In this document: positions 18,694 to 28,269 of the stretch, piece after piece
Numbering within the stretch: position 1 is the stretch's first letter
Layout of the letters: each line of letters starts with the position of its first letter
The notes under the pieces: generated by a model
Told to the model about the DNA's origin: nothing
What the model saw: only the letters and a program-made list of their open reading frames with translations
Database searches by the model: none
Translations under genes and position numbers: made by a program
Assembly (NCBI GenBank): GCA_016800925.1
Contig: JABCPU010000699.1
Location: forward strand, 1-30,212
Origin: Suillus spraguei
Taxonomy: Eukaryota; Basidiomycota; Agaricomycetes; Boletales; Suillaceae
DNA: 30,212 bases
Direction: 5' to 3'

Positions 18694-18960
18694 ATGTCGA
18701 TCGTCCTTCGAGCTCGAGCCGTGCTGATCCAAGTCCTTGGCCACTGTTTGCAGAGAGTGAGTGTGTCGATTGTCCTTCAAGCTCGAGCTGTGCTGATCCA
18801 AGTCCTTGGCCACTGTTCACAGTCTGTGAGTGTGTCAATCGTCCTTCGAGCTTGACCCGTGCTGATCCAAGTCCTTGGCCACTGTTCACAGTCTGTGAGT
18901 GTGTCGATCGTCCTTCGAGCTCGAGTCGTGCTGATCCAAGTCCTTGGCCACTGTTCGCCA
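18694..18960. repeat. 69-bp minisatellite, four units
   Basis: Units share gtcc-ttcgagctcgag...gtgctgatccaagtccttgg and ccactgttcacagtctgtga. The shared gtcctt block starts at 18703, 18772, 18841 and 18910, so the period is exactly 69 bp. Because 69 is divisible by 3, both strands show long repetitive frames (23-residue repeats), but no start, splice or domain supports translation. Confidence 0.9.
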
Positions 18961-19074
18961 TTCATTGTCTGGCCTCAGTTCTTCTCTCTCTGATAGTGCT
19001 CCACTCAACATGGTCAACTGCCGCATCAGTGATGATGCGAAACGCATCACTCTGCGACTGAAAGCTCCTCGACG

Positions 19075-19545
19075 AGACCTGCGCTTGCCTGCACTCGTTT
19101 GGACTTGCCTGGACTTGCCTGTACTCGTTTGGACCTGCCTGGACTTGCATGTTGCCTGCATTCATCTGCGCTTGCCTGCACTCTTTTGCACTTGCCTGCA
19201 CTCGTTTGGACTTGCCTGCATTCGTTTGTACTTCCCTGCACTCGTTTGGACCTGTCTGGACTTGCATGCATTTGTCTGTGCTTGCCTATGCTCATTTGGA
19301 CTCACATGGACTCGTCTGGACACGTCTGTATTCGTCTGGACACGTCTGTATTTGTCTGGACTTGTCTGTATTCGTCTGGACTTGTCTGTATTCGTCTGGA
19401 CTTGTCTGTGCGTGCCTACCATCATTTGGACTCACATAGACTCGTCTGTATTCATCTGCTTGCCTGGACTCATTTGAACTTGTCTGGGCCCCTCGTTTGA
19501 ACTTGCCTCAGCTTATCTGCTTGTGTCTGCTCTTGCCTGTACCTC
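19075..19545. repeat. 10/20-bp minisatellite, consensus CTYGYCTGGA
   Basis: About 45 head-to-tail copies of a 10-bp unit such as cttgtctgga, cttgcctgca and ctcgtttgga, often paired as 20-bp dimers. All reading frames on both strands are open for long distances simply because the unit has no stop. The apparent Leu/Cys/Trp-rich proteins are artefacts of the repeat. Confidence 0.9.
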
Positions 19546-19594
19546 CGCTCCTCTCATTCTGGCGCCTTCAGGTGTTGTTCGCATATGTTCAAGC

Positions 19595-19701
19595 CACGTC
19601 AGCATTTGCTGACGTGCGCTGGGCATATGCGTTAAACACTGGCAAAGGGCTCCCTCTGTCATCCCGTACTCGTCTGAGCCACATCAGCAGTTGCTGACGT
19701 G
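19595..19701. repeat. Two copies of a perfect/near-perfect palindrome with TGACGTG
   Basis: 19595-19616 is a perfect 10-bp inverted repeat (cacgtcagca, tt spacer, tgctgacgtg). 19680-19701 is a second copy with one changed arm base. Each is followed by (c/t)(g/a)ctgggcat(a/t)tgcg, so a unit of about 85 bp is duplicated. TGACGTG is a typical bZIP-factor site, so a regulatory role is possible but unproven. Confidence 0.7.
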
Positions 19702-20223
19702 TACTGGGCATTTGCGCATGGCATTCATGGTGTTAGGAATGGCATGGTGGAGCTCTCATGGTCTTGAGAGACCTCTGCAACAAAATAGCCAGCCCATTGT
19801 CTTCGAACCTGGTTTGAACGCGAACCGGACTTCGGCAGCACTACTAGTACACGCTGCTGGCTTTCCGTACTATTTGCTGTCGAATAATACTCACATTACC
19901 ATTCAAAATCCAAGCCTCGCATGTGATGAAGACTTAACCAACCAGTGACCAATATAACACATTCAATTCTAATCGAGTTCGACACTCTTCAAGTTCCAGC
20001 GGCTCATCTACTGCCATCCATTACCGAATCCAATCACAATTTTGCCGTGTGTGACCCTCCCATCGACAAAGCCCACATTTGCGAGGGGCTCTCTGAGTTG
20101 TGCTCATGGTTGACTCAATGTGAGCCTGGGACGCTATTGGAGTGGCCGCTGTATTCTCTGAACGGACTCGGCTTCTCACTGACGGCCCTCCTCCACGTGG
20201 TCTACCTTCAATGGCGCCTGTGA
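19691..20223 (+). pseudogene. Possible host gene fragment, two adjoining frames
   Basis: Two plus-strand frames meet at 19945-19948. The first reads ...PYYLLSNNTHITIQNPSLA and ends DLTNQ. The second continues at once with TNITHSILIEFDTLQVPAAH, then ICEGLSELCSWLTQCEPGT and LTALLHVVYLQWRL before the stop at 20223. The join could be a frameshift within one exon. Composition is protein-like, but there is no recognised domain and no clear start. The first frame partly overlaps the palindromic repeat. Confidence 0.35.
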
Positions 20224-20890
20224 GTCGCGCTGACCGTGGGCGCCCTTTGTGCTGAATGACTGGAGGGTTGTGGATAAGAGTGGAACGGGCCTCTTCTTGA
20301 TAAATCTAGATTGATGTACTGACAAAACATACCGCAGCTCATCAAGATCTTGCAACAGTTCGTCGAGGTCTTCCTTTGTGTGGACGCCATTTATGAGTGG
20401 CTTGAGTGCAGCGTGAGTTTTGTGGTATACTTCACGTGCACCAATTGTCTGAGTGGGTGGTACAGCGCTTTGCTGTGTGGAGGAATCGAGTGGGTTGGAT
20501 TTGTGAGAAGAATTTGTTGTGAGAGATGTTGATCGAAGGGCAGAGTTAAAGCAAACTTAGTCAACACACAAGTCTTATTTCTGCAATTCCTAGTTCTAAT
20601 ACTAATCACCAGATAAATGGTCCTTTTTAGCAGTACGGCACTGGTTGAGTGTGGCGGTGGGCTCCGGCCCTAACTAACCCTGCTACAGTATTGAAAGTCA
20701 GGAGGGTTTCTACTGACTAATTAGAATTATTATCCCCCATACCGCATTAGTATAAACTATTACATGGTCACTTGATCTGAATGATTAGTAAGCCAAGCGC
20801 GCGTTGCATTTGAGGTTACTCTGATCCCTAACCCTTCAAGTTAAACGCCAATGTTTGACTAACTCAATCGTTAACAATTGGTTTCTTTCC
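20224..20890. other. Stretch without a supportable gene
   Basis: Short overlapping frames of 60-72 codons on both strands near 20208-20609 lack splice or domain support. From 20610 the sequence becomes AT-rich and non-coding. Confidence 0.35.
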
Positions 20891-21290
20891 TGTAACTGTG
20901 CTGCGTCAAACGTCAACATTTGAACAATGTCACCCCCGTAACTGCTCTGCGTCGAACATCAATGTTTGAACAACGTAACCCCCGTATCTGCTCTGCGTTG
21001 AACGTCAACATTTGAACAATATAACCCCCGTATCTGCTCTGCATTGAACATCAACATTTGAACAATATCACCCCCGTATCTGCTCTGCGTTGAATGTCAA
21101 CATTTGAACAATATCACCCCCATATCTGCTCTGCATCGAACGTCAATGTTTGAACAACGTCACCCCTGTATCTCCTCTGCGTCGAACGTCAACATTTGAA
21201 CATCACCCCCATATCTGCACCACATTGAACGTCAGCATTTGAACAATGTCACACCCTAATCTGCTCTGTGGTGAACTTTAACGTTCAATG
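20891..21290. repeat. 46-bp minisatellite, about 8.7 units
   Basis: Units read (c/t)acccccgtatctgctctgc followed by (g/a)t(t/c)gaacgtcaacatttga and acaatat. The gta(a/t)ctg block recurs at 20892, 20938 and 20984, so the period is 46 bp. Variation is mainly C/T and G/A transitions, often at CpG (gcgtcgaacgtc versus gcattgaacatc). One unit near 21200 lacks about 5 bp. No long frame. Confidence 0.9.
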
Positions 21291-21659
21291 CCATCAATCT
21301 ATGGTCGCCCCACAGCCGAAACCCAGGATTAAAAAACCGTGTTGTTCTCATAATCATGCTTTCTCCCTAGAATTGTGTTTGATGACGTCTCAGTTGTTGT
21401 CTAACGTGCATTGTGTGGAGTATGTGTTCTATCATGTATATGGCTAGGCGATAGGATTCTAATTTGTCTGGCCAACAATGTTTCCCTACTGAATTGCTTC
21501 TTGCTGGCGCCACCATGGGAGCATCTGAGAATTCAGCTCAGATTTTCAACTTGAAGTTTCTTCAGAGAAGCTCCATGCATCAATGATCGGCGGCAAAAGA
21601 TAAAGTCCACATACGCCACACCACTCTGAAGTTGCGGAACCAATATTGGGAAGGTGAAA

Positions 21660-22300
21660 TTGTCAGGAAGAAAGTGCTGCATTGGTGATTTTGTACTGAT
21701 AGTTCCAATAAGATTAACTCGGCATGGTTACTTTTGCTTGGGTGTTTACATAAAAGGACATTGGAGAACACCAGTTTGCAAAGTCACAACAGGAACAAAC
21801 AGTGATAAGGAGAAGAACTTCTGGGCTTCGCAGAGGGTGGTTGTGTGATGTTTAATGTTGAAGTGTCTCTGTGAGTTATTTGTGAAGTCTTCATGTCTTT
21901 TTACACTTGTTTATGATGCAGTTGGTTTCCTTACATACAGCATGTACAACTGGTGACCATGGCTTCGGTGCAAAACATTTACTTTTCAAAGTGCTCTGCT
22001 TTCACTTGGCTTGCATATATAACTTACTGACAGGTAATGGTTACTTTTGCTTCCGTGTTTACATAAAAGGAAGGTTGTGAACAGTGGTTCGCAAGGTGAC
22101 AACACAAATCAATAGTATGATGGGGACAAAGAAGACCGTCTCTTTTGGGCAACCCAGTCAAGGTCCTAACGTCCAATGTTCACTGGCCTCGCTCCTGTCT
22201 GTGTGAGTTTATCCTTGACATCTTGTTGTCTTCTTATATTTCTGATACAGTTAGTTCCCTTACACACAGCAAGCAGTATGTAACCGAATAACTCTGCATG
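21660..22300. repeat. Diverged direct duplication of about 320 bp
   Basis: Two ordered blocks recur: atggttacttttgctt then gtgtttacataaaagga at 21724 and again at 22037 (offset 313), and gat(g/a)cagtt(g/a)gtt(t/c)cc then ttaca(t/c)acagca at about 21917 and 22244 (offset 327). They are separated by similar spacers in the same order. This is an old tandem duplication of non-coding or decayed DNA. No gene is called. Confidence 0.7.
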
Positions 22301-22543
22301 CAACCCTTTGACATAACAGGGGTCCAGTCCAGTTACCAGCGTGATAATATTTTCATTCATGCTTTGGTAACATAAACCCTGCAACTGGAACCTGGAATAA
22401 CCCCGGCTGTCTAGTCCGAATGCTGTCCTCGATAATTTCGACTAAAGGTTGTTCTCACCTCCTTCCTTTAAAATTTTAGTGTCGCATTAACTAAACTTGC
22501 CCACTTCTTTCCCAGCAGCCTTGAACCCAACTTGGATAGATTC

Positions 22544-23627
22544 ATGGCTGAAGTCTCTGAAGATTCATACTATGCAGGGTGAGTTTAAGTCAACTTTCCC
22601 TGCAAACATGTGCTCATTAATCCAACAGCTCCAGCAGTGATGAGGAAGAAGACCTGGTCACTGTTGCTGCCAACCGCAACGACGAAGACGATAGGGGTCA
22701 CTTTGATCTTGCAGATGTGCCGTCAGTTGTAGAGGCCGATGACCCTTTGCCCCAGAGCGATGTAATGAACATATTGGCGCTGGGCTTAAAATCCCATATT
22801 TTGACACTCGTCTCACGTCTACAGGAGTCACCACTTGTCCATGGCCGTCTTACCCCTTTAGCAGTACCGGCGGCATCCCACGCTTACTGCACACCGTACT
22901 GACTGCCGCACCACGTTCCACGTACTGATGTCCTTCCATGTCCTTGCTGCATCTGCATAGCTCCATTTGGTGTGTAGTTTGTTTTCTGCTCGTTATCACT
23001 GATTCCACGGCAAGCCTTATTACATGTTGCCTCGTGCCGCAGCACCTCGCGCTATGTTTACTTATGGCAGTTACTACACTCCAGCGCTACTGATCTCGCC
23101 TAGAGTATTCTGAGTACATACGATTTAGGATATAAGCACCGCGTACCCCGCACGATAGAGACACCTGATTTTACACCATTGCACGTACTATAGGTCAGGA
23201 TTATTGTCTAGCTCTAGATCAACCCAGTAGTGGACATAGTCTTTAAAGTTTCCTTATTGCTCGTTAATACATCACGCTCGTTCTCCGTTACCGCTGGACT
23301 TTTGACTGTTACCTTGACTGAACTTCTCATGCACCGCTACTTTACCGCTGAAAGTACTGCGGACTTCTTTACTGTTTCATTGCACTGCTCGCAACCTTAC
23401 CACTACCACTGAGACCACCGCTCAGCATCGCTCGCTCAACGCAACTGTTACTGACCTTATCTTGACCATGGAAGCACCGCTACACACAACACTAGTTCTG
23501 GCGGTATCATCGCTGACCATGGCAAATTACCGCTGACCACAACGCTTGTTTTGCACATAAGTTAGGCTTGAATTTGACCATACTAATAAGCATCCCCCTT
23601 TAGGGTCGAATGCTCTTGTTCTTACAA
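22544..23627 (+). pseudogene. Unknown gene, exons 1-2 (acidic N-terminus), with insertion
   Basis: Exon 1 is 22544-22578 and the intron 22579-22628 has donor gtgagt and acceptor caacag. Exon 2 starts at 22629: SSSDEEEDLVTVAANRND, then DVMNILALGLKSHILTLVSR and LVHGRLTPL. At 22862 the 733-bp insert begins. Omitting it and one cccctttag copy, the same frame continues GSNALVLT to 23627, where donor gtgaag starts a 62-nt intron in matching phase. Read without excision, the frame stops at 22902, giving a 102-residue product, so a short stand-alone protein remains possible. Confidence 0.65.
22862..23594. mobile_element. 733-bp non-autonomous insertion with 9-bp target duplication
   Basis: Flanked by cccctttag at 22853-22861 and 23595-23603. 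Its removal restores an open frame and correct splice phase in the surrounding gene. It encodes no protein that I can support. I find no terminal inverted repeat at these ends and no TG...CA LTR ends. A TATA-like ggatataag lies near 23130. The right third is rich in (t/c)accgctgac-like copies (near 23293, 23332, 23345, 23475, 23510, 23530), like the subterminal repeats of some DNA transposons. A 9-bp duplication is typical of Mutator-like elements, but the class is not established. Confidence 0.6.
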
Positions 23628-23689
23628 GTGAAGCAGACTAGACAGAGCACAATACTCACATACTAGTTTAGGCAGTGGTTTATCTACAG

Positions 23690-24720
23690 CCCAAGCTAGG
23701 TTGTATCTTTACAGCGATATTTATGAAGGGCTGTTTTTGCAACAGGAGGGCATTGAGGCATCAGGTCCTACTTGGGAGCAGGCGAAGATGACGACCCTTA
23801 AACTTTCAGTGTTTGCCCAGATGTTCGAGAACAATCAAGCTGCCACCGCCATTGCCCTTCTACACCATAGAGTCAACCTCTCCATTGATTCTAACCTCAG
23901 CCCTAGTTCGGATGACAATATGTTGATGTGGGATGGGTCCAAGCACTTCCTGGATTTTATGTTAGTTGTAGCTGAATCCATGGGTTGTCATGCCTTCCTT
24001 CCAAATACCGTTGCCGATCACACATTCACCATAACCCTTGATCTCTGAAAATCTTACTGTCAATTCAGACCCAAATATGGCAAGCTGGGTTTTGACCCCA
24101 CCGGATCCATGATGGCCATAGGCACCAACGGTTCTTCAGAGCTGTGGTTTGGCTTTTGTCCAATCACCAACATAGAGGATCTGACTGTGGCTAACGAGGC
24201 TCCTCTTCTGAGTGAAAGCATGGAGACTCTAGACTGTCTGGGTGTCATTTCCATATGGCGGTCATGTTTCTTGCCTATGCTTTGTCTATGAACCCAGACT
24301 TGGGGATTCACGTGACACATCCCTATGGAATGGAAGATGACATAGATGGATGGAGGGTAACTGATGCCACAAATGTCTAGTAAGTTATGTCGTACAACGC
24401 TAACTCTATTGTACAAGAGACTTATATATGATGGCAGCTCGCAATGTACTTGGCAACTCCGCCTTGAAGATGTAGAGAAGCTTAGTGACTGCATAATTGA
24501 GAGCTGGGATGACTGGGTAGAAGGATCCCCTGCATTGTGGAAAGAGGACGGCTGGCTTGTGGAGCATCAACCTGTCTCTGTCTGCTGTCATTTTGGTCAG
24601 AACCAAGCGATTGCTAGTAGTAACTCGCAAACCAGATGTGTAGAAGGAGCAAATTGGCCAGGCTGAGAGGTTGTACGCCCAAATCCACTACATGTCACTG
24701 GCTATTGCAACAGATATAAT
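23690..24720 (+). pseudogene. Unknown gene, middle blocks
   Basis: Exon 3 starts at 23690 in phase with exon 2: QARLYLYSDIYEGLFLQQEG, then ASGPTWEQAKMTTLKLSVFA, open to 24048. After an acceptor at 24067-24068 comes KYGKLGFDPTGSMMAIGTNG, SSELWFGFCPITNIEDLTVA. A shift near 24240 leads to VMFLAYALSMNPDLGIHVTH. After a further intron near 24380-24430 there is LRLEDVEKLSDCIIESWDDW and VEGSPALWKEDGW. A shift near 24640 leads to AERLYAQIHYMSLAIATDI, ending at donor gtgggt (24721). Composition is clearly protein-like, but the family is unknown. Confidence 0.55.
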
Positions 24721-24775
24721 GTGGGTCTCTAACTCTAAACTACCCGTGGCTCACTAACCGTGGCATGACTGATAG

Positions 24776-25600
24776 CGCCACGAAGGTCAACCGGTGGGAG
24801 GACATTGCAAATGAGCAGATCCTCCTGAACCACAAAGCTGTATATAATTCACCAGATCCACTTGTTCACCAAGAAGTTGATCTGGAGGAACTTCCCCATC
24901 AAGATCCGGAGACCGAGGATGAGAACAAGGTGTATGACAAGGGAGGTCGTCGAATTCCTCGGTGTATGGGAATGGTTGCGCCGGGGATGAAGTCTTGTGG
25001 AATTCTGGTGAATTTGGAAACCGTCCCAGAGCTCTTTTCTTCTTTCATTACTGATGATGAGGACATGGTCATGGACCCAGATGTTTATGAAGATCAGGAC
25101 ATTCGGACTCCTCTTGTTAATGTCTATCCCCAGGCTTTCTTGAGAAAGACGGGTCACATTCAATGTAACACGGTTCTCCCTCAATTCAGCCCCTTCCTAA
25201 CCAAGATCCACAAGTCTGTGACTCGACCACTTTGTGGCATAGATGATGATTTAGATGAGGAAGATGAGGAACTCTTCAATCATGATGACGGCGTGGTTCC
25301 TCCAGCAGTGCTGTCAATGGCGTGCCAGTTTTTATAATGAGCTCTCACATCAGACACGTCCTTCTGCAGCACTTCATGAAGTTCAGGAAGGTCGCATTAC
25401 TTCTGCATTGTCTGGGGCATATGGAACTGGACACCGGGCAGCACTAAACCACCCTAACATCATTCAGGAGTGTGAAGCAAGCCTCCCTCACCAGCGTTTG
25501 ACAACAAAATTAAACATGATGATGTGCCTCGTGCTTTGAGGTTGGAGAATGTTTATGGAATTCAACTGGATTCTCTGTTACCTGGTCACTGCACTGGCAA
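24776..25600 (+). pseudogene. Unknown gene, acidic central exon
   Basis: This is the longest clean block. After intron 24721-24775 it reads IATKVNRWEDIANEQILLNH, then PHQDPETEDENKVYDKGGRR, CMGMVAPGMKSCGILVNLET, FLRKTGHIQCNTVLPQFSPF, and an acidic cluster DDDLDEEDEELFNHDDG. Near 25330 the frame changes to FYNELSHQTRPSAALHEVQE, and near 25505 it changes back to VPRALRLENVYGIQLDSLLP with GHCTGK. The exon ends at donor gtgagt (25601). The two shifts compensate one another. Asp/Glu clusters and conserved-looking Cys residues are visible, but no known domain. Confidence 0.6.
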
Positions 25601-25648
25601 GTGAGTTATTTATGTCCATCCTATTGCTTAGCTCTGAAGCTTGCTCAG

Positions 25649-27578
25649 GCATATTTATCGGGACATCATAATACCTCTAGCTCGAGCGTGGTCGCATCCT
25701 GACATCTTTGATGTCTTGCGACTGCATCTTGTAATATTCACTCCAGAGGTACACATCTGGTTTAATGCTACATATAAAAGTCTAACCCCAAAGCGTAGGC
25801 CTTCCCCAACATATACAAGTGGACCTCCTTTGGATCACATCCTTGCTGGAGCGCATATGGAAACACCAACACCCCTGGTTGAAGCGCAATCTGAAACAAA
25901 TGCCCTGAAATAATAGAGTTGTGTTCTGTCCTGGAGAGAACTTTGGCATATGCTCACATGGGTAATGCTAAAGTCATCGCCACCAGTCTCATGCGACCAT
26001 TTTGGTTGGTCCAAAGTTTACTGCAACAGGGCCTTCCTACGTTGTCCAATGAAGATCCAGATCTCTTCTTCTTCACTGACGACACCGATAACTGTCAGTC
26101 CTGCTGATTGGCCCACATTGGGGATACAAGAGTCCCTGCCATTTCGTCGAAGCGCTCTCAGATACTAACATATGGTCAGAACATTTTGAGGTAAGCAATA
26201 AGCCTCAAAGGTGTTTCTCAATTCTAAACTGAATTCAGATATCAGGCATACAAAGCAGAATTCCATATAATGCTAAGCATCAACCAGCTTGCTCCTCAAC
26301 TCTTTCAGCCGTACACTTCTGAACTTCGTCATGCGAGCGCCATTGCGCTGGTGGCCCTGCAGGCTTAGCTGGCTGATGTCAAGGGGCTTGTAGCTGCAGC
26401 AGTCAACAAGGAATGCGCTAATGAAGAAGGGGACATTGGGGTAGGAAATGTCAGCAATTCAAAGACGCACTTGACTAGTCTCCACAATGGCTGTCTTGCT
26501 CCTATCCTCTGAGCTACCAGGATCGGGCATTCGAGCATCTCCTACGCTGCATCATTCCTAACCATGAAGATCATTCGGATGGATTGCCCAACCATCAGAG
26601 CAGCAGTTAACCATTCGGGATTTCTCTCTTCGTATCATCAGCATGATGCGAGCCGATAACCCTTCAGTTGTGGGTGCCCCTCTAATCTACTCAGCACTCT
26701 ACCACTGTGTTTTGCATTGCTGGGATATATATGCTCAAGTATGCTCCCCAGCACTCTCCTCAAGCGGCGGACAGTTTCATGCAGGATGCATTCTGTGGGG
26801 CGGCTAACCACCTTCACATCAACCATGTCCCTTGGCATGTGGCCAATGTTGGGCTCGGGGCGTCACTCTCGTAAGCCTGTGCATACGTCTTGGGTCAATC
26901 TGGGCAAAGCTTCAGGATTGCAAACCATGGGTGTGAGGAATGCTAGGCCTACCAACAGCGCTGCAGAGGCATCAAATAAAGCTCAAGCAACTGATGCTCG
27001 GGCAGCTTGGGCTGTCAACTCCATAACTCTCCAGTCTCTACCCCAGTTCATCTCGAGGGACAGCTTGCCAGAGGAATTTTCACTGGATAACATTGATGTT
27101 GAGAGAGGGAGACGGAGCCACTAATCTGTCAAATCTATGAGTGGGTCTTTGCTATTTCAACCCTTGGAAGCCCATCCATAAGATCGCTCTTCTTGCCGGA
27201 ATCTACATCAGCAGGATTCTCCCCGACATCTTCACCAAGGAGAGTACAGTCCCGCAGTTGGGATGGAGGTCGGGCAATAACACAGGCTCTCAGGGCCCTC
27301 CCTTGGAACCCCAACAGAAGCACTCGAAGAGGAAGCAGGTCTAACTAACCAGTTCATTGTGTGGTCCCAGCATATATCATAGCGGTCTATGAGGCGGACA
27401 GTCCTTTGCGGAAGTATTTTGCTGACCACCAAGGCAAGGGATTCCCTCTGGTGGAACTGAAGAACAGTAACAAGGGCATTGGGTCGCTCCTGATGATTTC
27501 TAGGTCTTGCGAATGCACAAAGTAAACACATTTGGAAGGGCAGTGTCTTCAAATGAGACTGGGTCCCACTCATGGTAG
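25649..27578 (+). pseudogene. Unknown gene, C-terminal blocks
   Basis: From 25649, in phase: HIYRDIIIPLARAWSHPDIF, DVLRLHLVIFTPEV. After a shift near 25910: PEIIELCSVLERTLAYAHMG, NAKVIATSLMRPFWLVQSLL. A block ending ILTYGQNILR meets intron 26191-26238, then YQAYKAEFHIMLSINQLAPQ and ELRHASAIALVALQA, ended by TAG 26366-26368. Later blocks: PSVVGAPLIYSALYHCVLHC, a shift near 26735, FMQDAFCGAANHLHINHVPW; GLCYFNPWKPIHKIALLAGI (27141 on); VPAYIIAVYEADSPLRKYFA (27350 on); MHKVNTFGRAVSSNETGSHS to the stop at 27578. Several frames alternate, so this is not translatable as read. Confidence 0.5.
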
Positions 27579-27700
27579 AAAATTGAATGCAAAGTATCAT
27601 GAAATCAATATGCACCTCTCTGACCTTCAGTACGGTCCTTTCAAGATTGCTGTCACATTCTTTGGATTGATAAGGCTATTGACTGGGAAGAACTTCACAG

Positions 27701-27841
27701 ATGTACACCATCAAACCAGCAATGCAATCCATTGCAACTCACAAGCATCTTAAGGAGGCAGCTAAAGAAAAAGAAGATGAAGAAGATGACGATGAGATTG
27801 AAATAATTGAGCATGTGAAAGGCAAGAGAGCAAGGCTGTAA
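27701..27841 (+). CDS. Short frame with acidic/basic tail, uncertain
   Basis: 46 codons from ATG 27701 (MYTIKPAMQSIATHKHLKEA), then a Lys/Glu/Asp cluster EKEDEEDDDEIEIIEHV and a basic end KGKRARL before TAA. The charge pattern resembles the C-terminus of a nuclear protein. It may be a last exon of something decayed: the upstream frame 27579-27700 reads PFKIAVTFFGLIRLLTGKNF in another register. No domain is recognised. Confidence 0.25.
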   Translation: MYTIKPAMQSIATHKHLKEAAKEKEDEEDDDEIEIIEHVKGKRARL

Positions 27842-28004
27842 GTGTGGAATGGGTGATGGTAGCTGGCAGTCTATTTGTAGTTCTAATCTTGATGTTCCAA
27901 AGTGAATTTTATTACATTGTGCCATACACTATTGAGTGGGAGATCCACAACATTAATGGAGTGTATCTGCAATGTGAAGGGTCAACTTTATCAAGAATTT
28001 TGTT

Positions 28005-28175
28005 AGTGAAGTGTCAATATCAATGTAACCACACCTAACTTTCGCCCCCAGAACAGTATTTGTAGGCGGCTACAGAAGTGTGAAAACCACTAGTTAGAGG
28101 CCATAGGAGCCGCCTACTAATACTGTTCTGAGAGTGGAAAGTTTGGTGTGGTTACATTGATATTGACACTTCACT
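28005..28175. mobile_element. Foldback element 1 (171 bp hairpin)
   Basis: Arms 28005-28072 and 28108-28175 are inverted copies. The outer 31 bp (starting agtgaagtgtcaatatcaat and ending accacacc) match exactly. The inner part carries the cccccagaacagtatt and gtaggcggc motif shared with the following hairpins. No coding capacity, so MITE-like. Confidence 0.8.
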
Positions 28176-28269
28176 GTTTTGTCTGCCTACAGTACTATTA
28201 TAAGGGAGGAAATATTTCACAAGTAGATTGTATAGGAGTTAGTTGAAATGTTTAGATGATTCCTGAACG

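Larger units (their letters stand above)
22544..27578 (+). pseudogene. Long multi-exon host gene of unknown family, decayed
   Basis: A run of plus-strand blocks in consistent order looks like one gene of roughly 1000-1300 codons. It starts at ATG 22544 (MAEVSEDSYY) and ends near TAG 27576-27578 (FGRAVSSNETGSHSW). Introns with matching phases can be placed at 22579-22628, 23628-23689, 24721-24775, 25601-25648 and 26191-26238 (48-62 nt). Lesions include a 733-bp insertion (22862-23594), frameshifts near 24240, 24640, 25330, 25505, 25910 and 26735, and an in-frame TAG at 26366-26368. I recognise no catalytic motif. Blocks are described separately. It may be a basidiomycete-specific family or an unfamiliar transposon-borne gene. 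Confidence 0.6.

Noticed and set aside
18562..18965. Repetitive frames of 60-101 codons around 18562-18965
   Set aside because: They arise from the 69-bp repeat, with no start context, introns or domain. Kept only as a minisatellite.
19047..19500. Several long Leu/Cys/Trp-rich or Gln/Ser/Arg-rich frames on both strands
   Set aside because: All lie within the 10-bp minisatellite. The unit lacks stops in every frame, so the frames are a repeat artefact.
20640..20720. Possible tRNA-like GC-rich segment
   Set aside because: I could not form acceptor, D, anticodon and T arms from it.
20891..21290. CRISPR-like regular repeats
   Set aside because: Repeats are contiguous with no unique spacers and the genome is eukaryotic, so this is a minisatellite.
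22862..23594. Solo LTR
   Set aside because: The duplicated 9-mer sets ends that begin cagtacc and end gcatc, without TG...CA, and the duplication is longer than the 4-6 bp typical of LTR elements.
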